DNA of 37,821 nucleotides. It comes from Desulfuromonas acetoxidans DSM 684. GTDB taxonomy: Bacteria > Desulfobacterota > Desulfuromonadia > Desulfuromonadales > Desulfuromonadaceae. Under the pieces are notes generated by a model that did not search any database, was not told where the DNA came from, and worked only from the letters and a program-made list of their open reading frames with translations. Location: NCBI RefSeq assembly GCF_000167355.1, contig NZ_AAEW02000023.1:1-37821 (forward strand), written 5' to 3'. Numbering within the stretch: position 1 is the first letter of the stretch; each line of letters opens with the position of its first letter. Positions 16,351 to 26,400 of this stretch are shown here, one piece after another. Made by a program: the position numbers and the translations under genes.

Positions 16351-19300
16351 ATGATGGGCCGCAGACACAGATATTTTCCATTGATTTTGATCATCATGGT
16401 AGTGCTGTGCCCAGCGATGTCACAAGCAGCAAAACCTGAAGCCGTTTCCATTCAATTAAAATGGCACCATTCCTTTCAGTTTGCCGGGTATTATGCGGCG
16501 ATTGAAAAAGGCTTTTATGCTGAAGAGGGATTGCATGTCCGGCTGGTTGAACGCAAGATCAACGGCAAGCATTATATTCAATCAGTTGTCGATGGTGATT
16601 GTCAGTACGGCACGGCTGACACGGGGTTGCTCCTCAGCCATACCCAGGGAGCCCCGGTTGTCTGGCTGACGCAAATTTTTCAACATTCGCCTCTGATTCT
16701 TCTGACCCTGAGCAAGTCACGTATTTTCAGTCCTTACGAACTGACGGGAAAAACCGTGGCTTACGATCTGGAAAATGCCGGCAATGCTTCAATCCAGATG
16801 CTGCTGAATCAGACCATCGGCACCGACAAGCAACAATTCAACACAGTCCAGATCAATTACGATCTCAACCGCCTGGTTAATGGCGAGATCGATGCCACCA
16901 GTGCCTATCTGAGTGATCAGCCTTTTGCCCTGAAGCAGCTGGGCCATGACGTCAATATTATCGACCCGCGCAACTACGGCATTGATTTTTACGGGGACAA
17001 CCTGTTTACCAGCCACGACGAGCTGATCAACCATCCTCAACGTGTTGATAAAATGATTCGGGCAACCTTGAAAGGCTGGAATTATGCTCTGGACCACCCC
17101 CAGGAAATCATTGAACTAATCCTGGCCAAATACAACACCCGACAACTGCCCCGCGAACACCTGCGCTATGAGGCCAAGGTAACGGACCGCATGATCATGC
17201 GCGAGCTAGTTCCGCTGGGCAGCATCGATCCGCGTCGAATAGATTCCATCCTTCACGCCTATGTCCAACTGGGACACCTGGCGGACAGCCACATGCTGCA
17301 AAACCTGTTTTACGGCCTGTCCCCGGCGAAGATCAACCTGACCAGCGATGAACAACAGTGGCTGCTGGAGCATCCGCGCATCAGTTTAGTCATGGGTGAT
17401 AGTATGGAGCCGATTGTCATTAAACAGCCAAACGGCTCTGTTGTCGGCATCATCCCGGATTTTCTCAATTACCTTGGTGATATGATCGGTCAAAAGCTCT
17501 ACCTGACCACCCAGGAGGATCTAAAGAGCACCCATCAAAGGGTGCACAAGGAGAACCAATACGGCATCGCCGTCACTCTGGACAGTCCCGAACGCCGTCG
17601 TGCTTTTCTGTTTACCGAACCCTACTACCAGACACCGCTGATCGTATTTGTTCAAAAAGACCAGATTGAGAACATCTCCAGCAAAGAGGACCTCAAAGGG
17701 AAAAAAGTGGCGATTGTTCGCGGCCATCCGTCTACCGAACACTATCTACAAAACATGGAAGGTGTGTCGATTGTTTACACAGACTCGGCTGAAGAACAAT
17801 TGAGGCAGCTCCAATATGGTGAAGTGGATGCCATTGTCGGTTACACGAACTATCACTATCTGATTGAAAAAAATCTATACACCAATCTGATTCCGGCATT
17901 TTCCACTGAAAAGCAGTTCCCCATCTATATGGGGGTTAAACCCCAATATGCCCCTCTGGTGGGAATCCTGAACAAAGCGATTGCTACTTTGAGCAGTCAA
18001 AAGCGCTCGAAGATCATCTCTCACTGGCTCAAGCATCACAAACATCCTCAACAGGTTCAGAACAATCTGCCGTTAAGTGATGAAGAGCAGCACTACCTCT
18101 CCGGGTTCAAGTCGATCAGGGTTTGCGCTCAAATTGATTCTATGCCCTACGAACTGGTGGATGACTCAGGCAACTATTACGGTATTGTTGCCGACTATAT
18201 GGATCTGTTCACCTCTCAACTTCAGCTCCCCGTTGACGTGGTCGCCACCAGGAATGATCTCGACAGCCTGTCCGCTCTGAGTCAAAACCGCTGTGATCTG
18301 ATTGCCGCTCACTCACTTGAGGGCAATGAGCAGTCACATTATCTGGGCACAAAACCCTATTTTGATTCCCCCCGGGTATTTGCCGTCCACAGCTCGTCAC
18401 CACCGGTAAATGATTTCAATGCGTTGGCCTCAGGGCGTATTGGCGTGGTGGCCCACTCAGCCGAGGCATCTTTGCTGGGGCAAATTTATCCGCAAATCAA
18501 CCTGATCACGGTTGGCTCGATCCGGCAAGGGTTACAGCTCGTTGCCAATCATGAACTGGACGCGTTTGTCGGTGTGCTCGGCAGCATCAGCTATTCGATC
18601 CAGCAGCTGGCTTTATCATCGGTGAAAATCGGTGGTGCCATCCCAAGCAACGACAGGCTGGTGATCCTGGTCAGTGAAGATCAGGCACCGCTATTGCCCA
18701 TTCTTAACAAGGCCATCGACCGGCTGACACCACAGGACCGCAAGCAGATCATCAGCCGCTGGATCAGCGTCACCTATGATAATGGCCTTGACTACCGCAC
18801 CCTGGCCAAAGCGGGCGGAGCTGTTCTGATGATTGTCGGCTTTCTGCTCTATCGCCAGTACCTGATCCGGCGCAGCAATCTGACCCTGATGGCCGCACAT
18901 CGTGAATTGGAAGAAAAAAACCAGGAGTTGAATCGACTCTCCATGACGGACAAATTGACCGGTCTGCTCAACCGTCACGCCATTGAGCCGATCATTGACA
19001 ATGAAATTGGCCGTCACAAACGCGCGAATAACCCGGTCAGCCTGCTGATTGTCGATCTGGACTATTTCAAAAAAATCAACGACAACTTCGGTCATGCCGC
19101 CGGTGACAAAGTGCTTAAAGAGGTCTCAACGGCTTTGATTGCCGTCACCCGCAGTTCCGATAGTCTGGCACGCTGGGGCGGTGAAGAATTCCTCCTCGTT
19201 GCTGGCGATACACGAATCCTTAAAGCAACAGCCCTGGCCGAGAAGATTCGCCAGACCATCGCGGGCTTGCAGATTGACGATATCCCCGTCACTGCCAGTA

Positions 19301-19875
19301 TTGGTGTTGCCGAGTTTAATACGGATGAGACATTTCACCAATGGTATGAACGATGTGATAAAGCGCTGTATCAGGCCAAGGATTCCGGTCGCAATTGCGT
19401 TAAGGTCGCTCAGATGTCACGCAGCGAAATCAGTGCCCCCATGTCGATCAATAATGTTCTGCAATTGTCTTGGAGCGACAAATTCTGCTGTGGCCACGAA
19501 ACCATCGATGAACAACACATGGGCTTGTTTGCCCTCGGCAATGAACTGATCGAAGCCTTTCTCATGCGCCAGGATAAGCGACTGGTTGATGATAAACTTG
19601 AAGAACTCTATAAAAACACCTGCGACCATTTCAGCTTTGAAGAACAGCTTTTAGAAGAGGTGCACTACCCGAATGTGGTTGAACACCGTCAGGAGCATCG
19701 TCACATGGAAGAAAAGCTGGTGAGCCTGATTGAGATCTACCAACAAAACCGAGCCGATTACAGCGAGCTGCTTCACTATATCTCCATTGACCTGATCTCA
19801 GGTCATCTGTTATGTACCGACAATGACTACTTTGCCTATCTGGTCAATGACACTGTTCGTGTAACACGCTCTTGA
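16351..19875 (+). CDS. Periplasmic-sensing diguanylate cyclase with C-terminal hemerythrin
   Basis: 1174 residues. A signal peptide (about 1-26) is followed by an NMT1/THI5-like binding domain (about 29-320; SIQLKWHHSFQFAGYYAAI, KGFYAEEGL), an SBP_bac_3 domain (about 347-567), a second SBP_bac_3 domain (about 590-812), a membrane helix (about 820-840) and a short coiled coil (ELEEKNQELNRLS). The GGDEF domain (about 868-1025) has GGEEF at 943-947 and a canonical inhibitory RxxD site at 934-937 (RSSD, five residues before GGEEF), so it should be an active, feedback-controlled c-di-GMP synthase. Residues about 1038-1165 form a bacteriohemerythrin: GHETIDEQH (His1049, His1056), HFSFEEQLL, VEHRQEHRHM and HLLCTD. 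This di-iron O2-binding fold would let oxygen or redox state tune output. GAAGGG lies 8 nt before the start. Divergent from the kinase operon; a phosphoesterase gene follows after 13 nt. Confidence 0.93.
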   Translation: MMGRRHRYFPLILIIMVVLCPAMSQAAKPEAVSIQLKWHHSFQFAGYYAAIEKGFYAEEGLHVRLVERKINGKHYIQSVVDGDCQYGTADTGLLLSHTQGAPVVWLTQIFQHSPLILLTLSKSRIFSPYELTGKTVAYDLENAGNASIQMLLNQTIGTDKQQFNTVQINYDLNRLVNGEIDATSAYLSDQPFALKQLGHDVNIIDPRNYGIDFYGDNLFTSHDELINHPQRVDKMIRATLKGWNYALDHPQEIIELILAKYNTRQLPREHLRYEAKVTDRMIMRELVPLGSIDPRRIDSILHAYVQLGHLADSHMLQNLFYGLSPAKINLTSDEQQWLLEHPRISLVMGDSMEPIVIKQPNGSVVGIIPDFLNYLGDMIGQKLYLTTQEDLKSTHQRVHKENQYGIAVTLDSPERRRAFLFTEPYYQTPLIVFVQKDQIENISSKEDLKGKKVAIVRGHPSTEHYLQNMEGVSIVYTDSAEEQLRQLQYGEVDAIVGYTNYHYLIEKNLYTNLIPAFSTEKQFPIYMGVKPQYAPLVGILNKAIATLSSQKRSKIISHWLKHHKHPQQVQNNLPLSDEEQHYLSGFKSIRVCAQIDSMPYELVDDSGNYYGIVADYMDLFTSQLQLPVDVVATRNDLDSLSALSQNRCDLIAAHSLEGNEQSHYLGTKPYFDSPRVFAVHSSSPPVNDFNALASGRIGVVAHSAEASLLGQIYPQINLITVGSIRQGLQLVANHELDAFVGVLGSISYSIQQLALSSVKIGGAIPSNDRLVILVSEDQAPLLPILNKAIDRLTPQDRKQIISRWISVTYDNGLDYRTLAKAGGAVLMIVGFLLYRQYLIRRSNLTLMAAHRELEEKNQELNRLSMTDKLTGLLNRHAIEPIIDNEIGRHKRANNPVSLLIVDLDYFKKINDNFGHAAGDKVLKEVSTALIAVTRSSDSLARWGGEEFLLVAGDTRILKATALAEKIRQTIAGLQIDDIPVTASIGVAEFNTDETFHQWYERCDKALYQAKDSGRNCVKVAQMSRSEISAPMSINNVLQLSWSDKFCCGHETIDEQHMGLFALGNELIEAFLMRQDKRLVDDKLEELYKNTCDHFSFEEQLLEEVHYPNVVEHRQEHRHMEEKLVSLIEIYQQNRADYSELLHYISIDLISGHLLCTDNDYFAYLVNDTVRVTRS

Positions 19876-19888
19876 GCCTTGGATTCCC

Positions 19889-21022
19889 ATGATATTCAGC
19901 CTGATTTTCCTAACCGTCTGCACACTGATGCAGCTTTATATTTCCTGGCGTATTCATACAACGCTGCACCTGTGGCAAAACAACCACCAACACTGGCTGT
20001 GGTGGAGCAGTGGTGCACTGTGGGGGCTGTTTGCTCTGTGCTGGTTGCTTCACTCGCAAGTTTTTATTTTGCATCATTGGTCGGAGTGGTTTTGGAGCCA
20101 ATGGCTCGGCATGTTGTTTTTGCTGTTTATGCCACTACTGCTGGTTGATCTGGCAACGCTCTTCGGTCTGGTGTTGCGGCGTGTTCAGCGTCTTATGCTG
20201 ACAGCAGCACTGTTAGTCAGTCTGGTGTTGTGTGTGATTGCCACCATTCAGGGAACCCGTGCGCCTGTCATCACCCGTTACGATGTCACAGTGACGACGT
20301 TACCGGAGCACCTGGATGGATTGACCCTTGTCGCAGCCAGCGATCTGCACCTTGGCCCGATTCTCGACACTCACTGGCTTGAACAGCGACTCCAACAGGT
20401 TCGGGGTTTGTCTCCCGATATAGTAGTTTTGGTCGGTGATATTTTTGAAACGAATGGTGATGAAGCTGGGGAGTTTATTGACCGGTTTAAAACATTGCAG
20501 GTGCCGCTCGGGGTATGGGGAGTCAGCGGCAACCATGAATATTACGGCAGAAATAAACTGCCATTATTTGAAAAAGCCGGCATCCAACGCCTGCAGAATA
20601 ACTGGCAGCAGATTGTTCCGGGACTGATCATTGCCGGAGTCGATGATCTGACCGTGGCACACCGCCGTGGGCAGCTCGACAATTTTGTCGAATCCGCTTT
20701 AAATGGCCGTCCGCACGGTGCAACGATCCTGCTTAGCCACACGCCATGGCAGATTAACCAAGCAGTGGCCAACAACGCGGATATTATCATCAGCGGCCAT
20801 ACCCACAATGGTCAGATCTGGCCGTTCAACTATCTGGTTGAACGACAATACCCCTATATTCAGGGTCACTACCCGCTCGGCAGCAGTCACTTGTTCGTCG
20901 GACGCGGCACCGGAACCTGGGGGCCACGCATGCGCCTGTGGCAACCAGCGGAAATTCTCCACATCGTCCTGCACGCAGCAAAGAACGAAACAGTTGCAGA
21001 CACTGAAAGCACTCCCCGCTGA
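19889..21022 (+). CDS. Membrane-anchored metallophosphoesterase (YaeI/YkuE-like)
   Basis: 377 residues. Residues 1-130 hold four or so membrane helices (MIFSLIFLTVCTLMQLYISW, ALWGLFALCWLLHS, WLGMLFLLFMPLLLVDLATL, LMLTAALLVSLVLCVIATI). The calcineurin-like phosphoesterase domain follows with all five dimetal motifs: SDLHLG (Asp152, His154), VGDIFE, GNHEYY, LSHTP and GHTHNGQIWP. Close families (YaeI, YkuE) act on lipid-linked or other phosphodiesters at the membrane; the substrate here is not deducible. It starts 13 nt after the GGDEF-hemerythrin gene, so it is probably co-transcribed, though a functional link is only inference. The ribosome binding site is weak. Confidence 0.88.
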   Translation: MIFSLIFLTVCTLMQLYISWRIHTTLHLWQNNHQHWLWWSSGALWGLFALCWLLHSQVFILHHWSEWFWSQWLGMLFLLFMPLLLVDLATLFGLVLRRVQRLMLTAALLVSLVLCVIATIQGTRAPVITRYDVTVTTLPEHLDGLTLVAASDLHLGPILDTHWLEQRLQQVRGLSPDIVVLVGDIFETNGDEAGEFIDRFKTLQVPLGVWGVSGNHEYYGRNKLPLFEKAGIQRLQNNWQQIVPGLIIAGVDDLTVAHRRGQLDNFVESALNGRPHGATILLSHTPWQINQAVANNADIIISGHTHNGQIWPFNYLVERQYPYIQGHYPLGSSHLFVGRGTGTWGPRMRLWQPAEILHIVLHAAKNETVADTESTPR

Positions 21023-21028
21023 CAACCA

Positions 21029-21058
21029 TTTACACTGTCCCCACATTTGTCTTATCAT
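21029..21058 (+). promoter_or_regulatory. Possible dinB promoter giving a leaderless transcript
   Basis: TTTACA (21029-21034) is followed after 18 bp by TATCAT (21053-21058). Transcription would start almost exactly at the dinB ATG (21065), which lacks a ribosome binding site. No LexA-type box was recognised. Confidence 0.3.
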
Positions 21059-21064
21059 CATGCC

Positions 21065-22207
21065 ATGGAACCACAGCGCAAAATTATCCATATCGACATG
21101 GATGCATTCTACGCCTCTGTCGAACAACGTGATCATCCGGAATTACGCGGCAAGCCGGTCATTGTTGGCGGACCACCGGATTCGCGTGGCGTTGTGGCCA
21201 CCTGTTCTTATGAAGCGCGCAAATTCGGCATCCACTCGGCCATGGCCTCTTCACGTGCCTACCGGCTCTGTCCTCAAGCATTATTTGTCCGCCCACGCAT
21301 GGAGGTGTATCGGCAGGTTTCCTCCCAAATCCGCGCCATTTTTGAGCACTACACCGATTTGATCGAACCGTTATCGTTAGATGAAGCCTTTCTCGATCTC
21401 ACCATGAGCGACAGGCAGCCCAACTCAGCCACATGGATTGCCCGGGAGATTCTTGAACGGATTCACCGCGAAACCGAGCTGACCGCTTCGGCCGGCGTGT
21501 CCTACAACAAATTTCTCGCAAAAGTGGCTTCAGACTGTCACAAACCAGCCGGGCTGACGGTGATCACGCCTGATCAGGCCAGCGACTTTATCGCGCAACT
21601 GCCCATTCGTCGCTTTTTCGGCGTTGGTAAAGTCACGGAGAAGAAAATGCTCCGTCTCGGTATCACATGCGGCGCCGACCTGCTTAAGTATCCAGAGACC
21701 GAATTGATTCGTCTGTTTGGCAAGCAGGGGCGTTTCTTTTACCGCATTGCCCGCGGCATCGACGAACGACCAGTCGTCGCTCACCGCCAGCGCAAATCAA
21801 TCGGCAATGAAACCACCCTTTCTGAAGATATCCGCAATCGAGACCAAATGCTGACGATCCTCTCAGCTCTGGCTGAAAAGATCGAAGGACGTTTGGCCCA
21901 TTACCAGACCTCCGCATACACCATTACCCTGAAGATCAAGTTCTCAGACTTCCAGCAGGTCACTCTGAGCTTTACCAACGACCAGCCGCTGAAATCAGCG
22001 GACGAAATGATGGCCATTGCAACCACCCTGTTACAGGATTCCGCAGCAGGAGAACGCGCTGTACGCCTGCTCGGTCTGACCCTATCCAATCTGGTCTCTG
22101 GGCATACCAGTGATCCCTGTGGCCAACTGCCCCTGCCTTTTCCTGGTCACTCTTCAACAATCGCTCCATCAAACCACATTGAACAGCCGCACAAGGTCTA
22201 CTCTTGA
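21065..22207 (+). CDS. dinB: DNA polymerase IV (Y-family translesion polymerase)
   Basis: 380 residues. The catalytic acidic residues are in place: Asp11 in IIHIDMDAFYASVE and Asp106-Glu107 in SLDEAFLDLT. Also seen are VIVGGPPDSRGVVATCSYEAR, SAGVSYNKFLAKVASDCHKPAGLT, the helix-hairpin-helix region IRRFFGVGKVTEKKM, and a little-finger domain with IGNETTLSEDI. QLPLPF near the C-terminus fits the sliding-clamp-binding consensus, with about 20 residues beyond it. The enzyme bypasses DNA lesions in the cytoplasm with low fidelity. The start is ATG 21065 (MEPQRKIIHIDMD); the upstream alternative is a TTG. There is no clear ribosome binding site and no visible SOS box. Confidence 0.96.
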   Translation: MEPQRKIIHIDMDAFYASVEQRDHPELRGKPVIVGGPPDSRGVVATCSYEARKFGIHSAMASSRAYRLCPQALFVRPRMEVYRQVSSQIRAIFEHYTDLIEPLSLDEAFLDLTMSDRQPNSATWIAREILERIHRETELTASAGVSYNKFLAKVASDCHKPAGLTVITPDQASDFIAQLPIRRFFGVGKVTEKKMLRLGITCGADLLKYPETELIRLFGKQGRFFYRIARGIDERPVVAHRQRKSIGNETTLSEDIRNRDQMLTILSALAEKIEGRLAHYQTSAYTITLKIKFSDFQQVTLSFTNDQPLKSADEMMAIATTLLQDSAAGERAVRLLGLTLSNLVSGHTSDPCGQLPLPFPGHSSTIAPSNHIEQPHKVYS

Positions 22208-22300
22208 TTGAACACCCTCCCGTCTTTATGGCACCAGCCGGGCCGACGTCTCAAGCCGCTGACATGGGTGCAGATGCACTCAGAGATTTTCGTTTGAAAT

Positions 22301-22332
22301 AAAAAGGGATGCTGAAACAGCACCCCTTTTTT
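22301..22332. terminator. Bidirectional terminator between dinB and the pilin operon
   Basis: AAAAAGGGATGCTG (22301-22314) and CAGCACCCCTTTTTT (22318-22332) form a stem with one mismatch and a 3-nt loop. The flanking A- and T-tracts serve both strands. It ends dinB and the minor-pilin operon (fimT stop at 22355). Confidence 0.85.
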
Positions 22333-22354
22333 ACAAATGAGTATGTTCTTTATG

Positions 22355-22786
22355 CTACATACGCGCCAACCCTGTTGCCGTGGAGTCGAGGCGAATGACC
22401 AGATTATCGTCATTTTCAATACGAATAAACAAGGTATCAGAGCAGGATCCTTTTGGGAAAAAAGTAATTGTAAAGCTACCGGTCCCTTGCCAGGCTGCTG
22501 TTGTCAGGCTACGAGCTTCCACAACGTCTGCGGGTAAGTCAAGCGCCGTACCATTATAATCAGTGTAGGTTTTTGCTGTCAGATTCAACGTCACCTGTTT
22601 AATCTGGCTGTCCGTCACAGCTTCACTGCGGGCATGCCGAAGCCAAGTCAGCATTTGCCGTGCTGCCTCTTTGTTGGCAGCACGTTCACGCCAATCCTGA
22701 GTTGCTGGCAACGCAATGGCAAAAAGGATCGCCATAATAGAAATGGTGACAACCAGCTCTGTCAGTGTAAAACCACGTTGATTCAT
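22355..22786 (-). CDS. fimT: FimT/GspH-type minor pseudopilin
   Basis: 143 residues. The class III signal sequence MNQRG is followed by FTLTELVVTISIMAILFAIALP. Cleavage by prepilin peptidase after Gly would give an N-terminal Phe with Glu at position 5. The C-terminal region (EAARQMLTWLRHARSEAVTDSQ, VTLNLTAKTY, GSFTITFFPKGSCSDTLFIRI) matches the GspH/FimT fold, whose members prime pilus assembly and in some bacteria bind DNA for uptake. ATG 22786 is chosen over 22792 because GAAGGG lies 6 nt upstream of it and directly abuts the other. It is the last gene of the operon; its ribosome binding site overlaps the end of the Ig-like gene. Confidence 0.9.
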   Translation of the reverse strand: MNQRGFTLTELVVTISIMAILFAIALPATQDWRERAANKEAARQMLTWLRHARSEAVTDSQIKQVTLNLTAKTYTDYNGTALDLPADVVEARSLTTAAWQGTGSFTITFFPKGSCSDTLFIRIENDDNLVIRLDSTATGLARM

Positions 22787-22797
22787 GCTCATCCCTT

Positions 22798-23412
22798 CTA
22801 ACGCCGAACAGTTGAAAGCTCAAGTTGAAAGATCTGTTCAGCGCGACCATTATATGGATCAAAGGCTTCTATTTTAACAGGATACAGTCCTTCGTTTTCC
22901 TCTGGCTGCCACTGGAATCGGCCACTGTTGGCGTCTAAATCAAAGTTCTGAGGCCCCTCAATCAGGCGGTATGAGACTTCATCACCATCGACATCTTCAG
23001 CATAGACACGCCCACGGTAAAGATCGTCATCATACTCAGCCTTGGGGTCTTTGGTAAACTGCGGCGGTGCATTATCGGCATAAATTGGCTTGGGGATAAA
23101 CGGAGGATATTCTTCTCCAGTTATTCCATAGGCCTTGACTTCAACGATAATTTCATCACCGCGTTTAAAAAAATCGCCGGACAGAAATGGACTATCCTCA
23201 AAGTCGATTTCTTCGCCGTTAACCAGCCAGCGATAGCTAAAACTAACTTCATCAATCAAATCATCCTGAACAACGGGTTCAACGGTAATCCCACTCAAAA
23301 CATTAACTGGAGCGGGAGTATAACGTAGTTGAACCACTGGGCTACGCTCTTCCATCGCGATAGCAGTAAACGGCAAACTTAGAACAGCTATAATGAGCAA
23401 TCGTCGTAGCAT
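22798..23412 (-). CDS. Secreted two-domain Ig/cadherin-like protein of the pilin operon
   Basis: 204 residues. A signal peptide (LLIIAVLSLPFTAIA) ends near residue 19. Residues about 25-105 look like a PKD/Ig-like sandwich (VSFSYRWLVNGEEID, GDEIIVEVKAYG). Residues about 112-202 resemble a cadherin-like or putative-Ig domain: APPQFTKDP, GRVYAEDVDGDEVSYRLIEG, LDANSGRFQWQPEENEG and YPVKIEAFDPYNG, with DVDGDE and LDANSG as likely calcium loops. The ATG at 23412 is separated from the pilY1 stop by one base, so it is probably translationally coupled. The position between pilY1 and fimT suggests a pilus-tip or adhesin accessory; that role is inference, and no named family was recognised. Confidence 0.8.
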   Translation of the reverse strand: MLRRLLIIAVLSLPFTAIAMEERSPVVQLRYTPAPVNVLSGITVEPVVQDDLIDEVSFSYRWLVNGEEIDFEDSPFLSGDFFKRGDEIIVEVKAYGITGEEYPPFIPKPIYADNAPPQFTKDPKAEYDDDLYRGRVYAEDVDGDEVSYRLIEGPQNFDLDANSGRFQWQPEENEGLYPVKIEAFDPYNGRAEQIFQLELSTVRR

Positions 23413-23413
23413 A

Positions 23414-26400
23414 TCACCATTTCATCCAGTAAATCGGAAATACTGGATCAATAGATCCAACAGATCCCGAGTTGAAGAAACCGCCACCACGGCCAACCAT
23501 AACGGATACCGCGCCAGCTTTACTAACGATAATTAGTGGTTCCGATGCAATTCCACTACCAACAGCCATACTTCGATCACCCCGGTCAAGGACATCTTTA
23601 GCTTCCCCGGTCTCATCATCAATCGTATCGTTGCTAGTATCTAGATTATAAACCGCTTCAGCTGTCATTGCATCAACAGCATACAAACGCGAAGGTCCCA
23701 ACACACCTTGGCATGGATCAAAGTCTTCATCTGTTTCATCAATAATCGCCGGGGTATAAGTCGTAAAGTATAAAACATTACTTACGACTTTAGGCAACGC
23801 AAGAACTTTCTCCCCCTCATTCCCATCCAATTTAATATACCAACCATAATAGGTTTTTTCACCTGCCCCATCGTCGTAGGTGTACGGGCTGACCAGCTTA
23901 CTGCGGATGGCGGCCTGATCTGCGACACTGACGCTGGAGTCCTGAAGTTCGTTTTCTGTTACATCAACGAGATTCGTCTCATTCAGAGGGCTGTCAGACC
24001 CGTAAGACCAGTGGTTATCACCAGATTCACGATCACGCACCATGTAAAAACGATCCAGAACTGCGGTATTGAGAGGATGCTCACGGTCACCTGTCCCAAA
24101 ATAGACAAAGGTGTCATCACCCTTCACTGTTGCTGTTGGTTTGAAGAAAACCTTTCGCCCATCATCAGCCGTACTGATGTTTGATTTAAAGATACGCGTT
24201 CCATCCCATTCACCGGTATCACTATCCGCGACATTAAAACGCCACAACTGTGCTCCAGTATCAACCAGATAGATGCGATCAAGATAACCGTCGCTGTTTC
24301 TGTCGACCAACAAGAGATCACTTGGCACGCTAAAAGTCATTTTCGATTGCATACTTGAGGAGTCATCGAATGTATAGCTCCACAACAAGGAACCGCTATC
24401 CGTTAAATTAGGACTTCCATCGGTACTATCCAGCGTTGCCACTTCAATTGCAAACAGACCTCTTCCTCGTGGTGAAAAAGCAACAGAAGTTCCAGTACTT
24501 GTGGCATCTTCCGCGCCTTCATCGCCATCAGATGTCACCGTTGCTTCTGTGGTCGTATCTGGAAATGATTGTGTGTTACCGAAACGCAGATCTTCGTTGG
24601 TATCGTATCCAGCGCCAAAGAACGCGACAACTTTTTCCTCCGAACCAATTTTCATACGGCTCAGTCTCGGCAAACTCCATGTCTGGCTCAGTTCTTCAAA
24701 ACCATCATCTTCGCTGTTAATTTGCCACAAAAACTGCGGATCTTCGGGATCAGTAATATCCAGCGCAAAATAGGATCCACGTGATGGTGGAGGATCTGTG
24801 GAAGGATCAACAGGTTGTGTCAACGTACTGGTTCCACCACCACGGCGAGTGGAGCACAACAGAATAGCCCGGTCATCACCATCGCCGCCACTGTCTGCCA
24901 TATCTACGGGAAGAATTGTACCGTCTCCATCTTTATCATACACATAGATAACAGGAGAACTATCGACATAATAAACATGTCGGTCCGTCGCCGATGCATA
25001 TTGCAAATTGGGCAGTAAATCCGGTGGGATGAAGGCCCAGGCTTCTTCACCGGTGGCATCTCTGAAGGCATGCAGCATGCCATCGTTACCACCAACGAAA
25101 ATATATGCGTTATTCACATCAGGATCTGCCTCATTAGCATCAGAAACCGTATAAGCGGAATAGTTTAAAACCACCGGTTTTGAGTGCATAACATCACCCA
25201 TAATCCACGCTCTTTTTGCTGTTGTATCGTCCGAATACAGCTCATAGGCGTCATAACCATGAATGAAGTTGATCAGACTATCTTTTTCAGCTTCATCTTC
25301 AACCCCCAAATCAGTGTAAGTTAAATCTCCATTACTGGTTGAGAACGCATTACCACTGGCATTCAGATCGTCGCTGACCAATCTCGTATAAATTTTACGC
25401 GAAGTGACTCGATCGAGAAGTTTTTGCCCAACGCCACCTTGATTAACTTCACCACCATCATAACTACTGCCCCAATAAGATCGAACAGCAGGATTACCAT
25501 CAGCATCAACAAGAAAATAGCCATCTAAACTTGGATCGTCAGTATCATCTGGATAGAGATAAGTGGCATCAATTTCATTGTCGGAGCTGTCAAAACCTTT
25601 AATTCGACTATCGGTACCAAGACCGAATTTTTTTAAGTTTCCATACCAGGGTTCTTCATTCATCGGCTTGAAAAAACCCAAGTAAATTCTTTGTCCACTA
25701 TAGGCCCGATTATCAGGACTTGCCGGAACAACCGGAGCCACAAAGGAAGAGTTCGCTTCGAGAATACCGCCAATAATACGCAACAAAGCGTCGATTAATT
25801 CATCGGGATTCTTGATGATATGGTATTGCCCCTGCCCGACTGCGGCGGCTTTTCTCAGCAGATCCACCTCTTCAGTCATCAGCTGAATCACATGTGTTTG
25901 AACATGAGGCGTATAGCCGTCAATATCTAATGGCAAATGTTCATACATCAATTTTGCCAGGTCACCAACTTCGCCCTCTTCACCATCTTCATCGAGATCG
26001 GCGGAATAGCCGGCATATTTTGGTATTAATGTTTTTGTCTGGGAACTATCCCCATTGCTGCCTGTGGTCAGCAAAACGATATGGTTGGTCTGACACCAGT
26101 ATTCAATCGGGCTCGGGTAGGCAACATTGTCGCTGGAAATGCCTTCGGCCACACTTCCGGCATTGCCGATCCAGTACTCGTAGGCATCCCAGAAGGATTC
26201 GTTGACGGGCTGGGTGTTACCATTAACCAGATCATCAAGCTCTGATAAACCGGCAACCAGTTTTTTATAATCTTCCGATTGCACATCGTCAATTTCAGTA
26301 ATAGGCACAACAACCTGACCGCCATGATTATTATCACCAAACGTCATAATGCCCATGTTGGCTTTTTCGTAGACCTGTTCGAAAATCACTTCTTCAAGCT

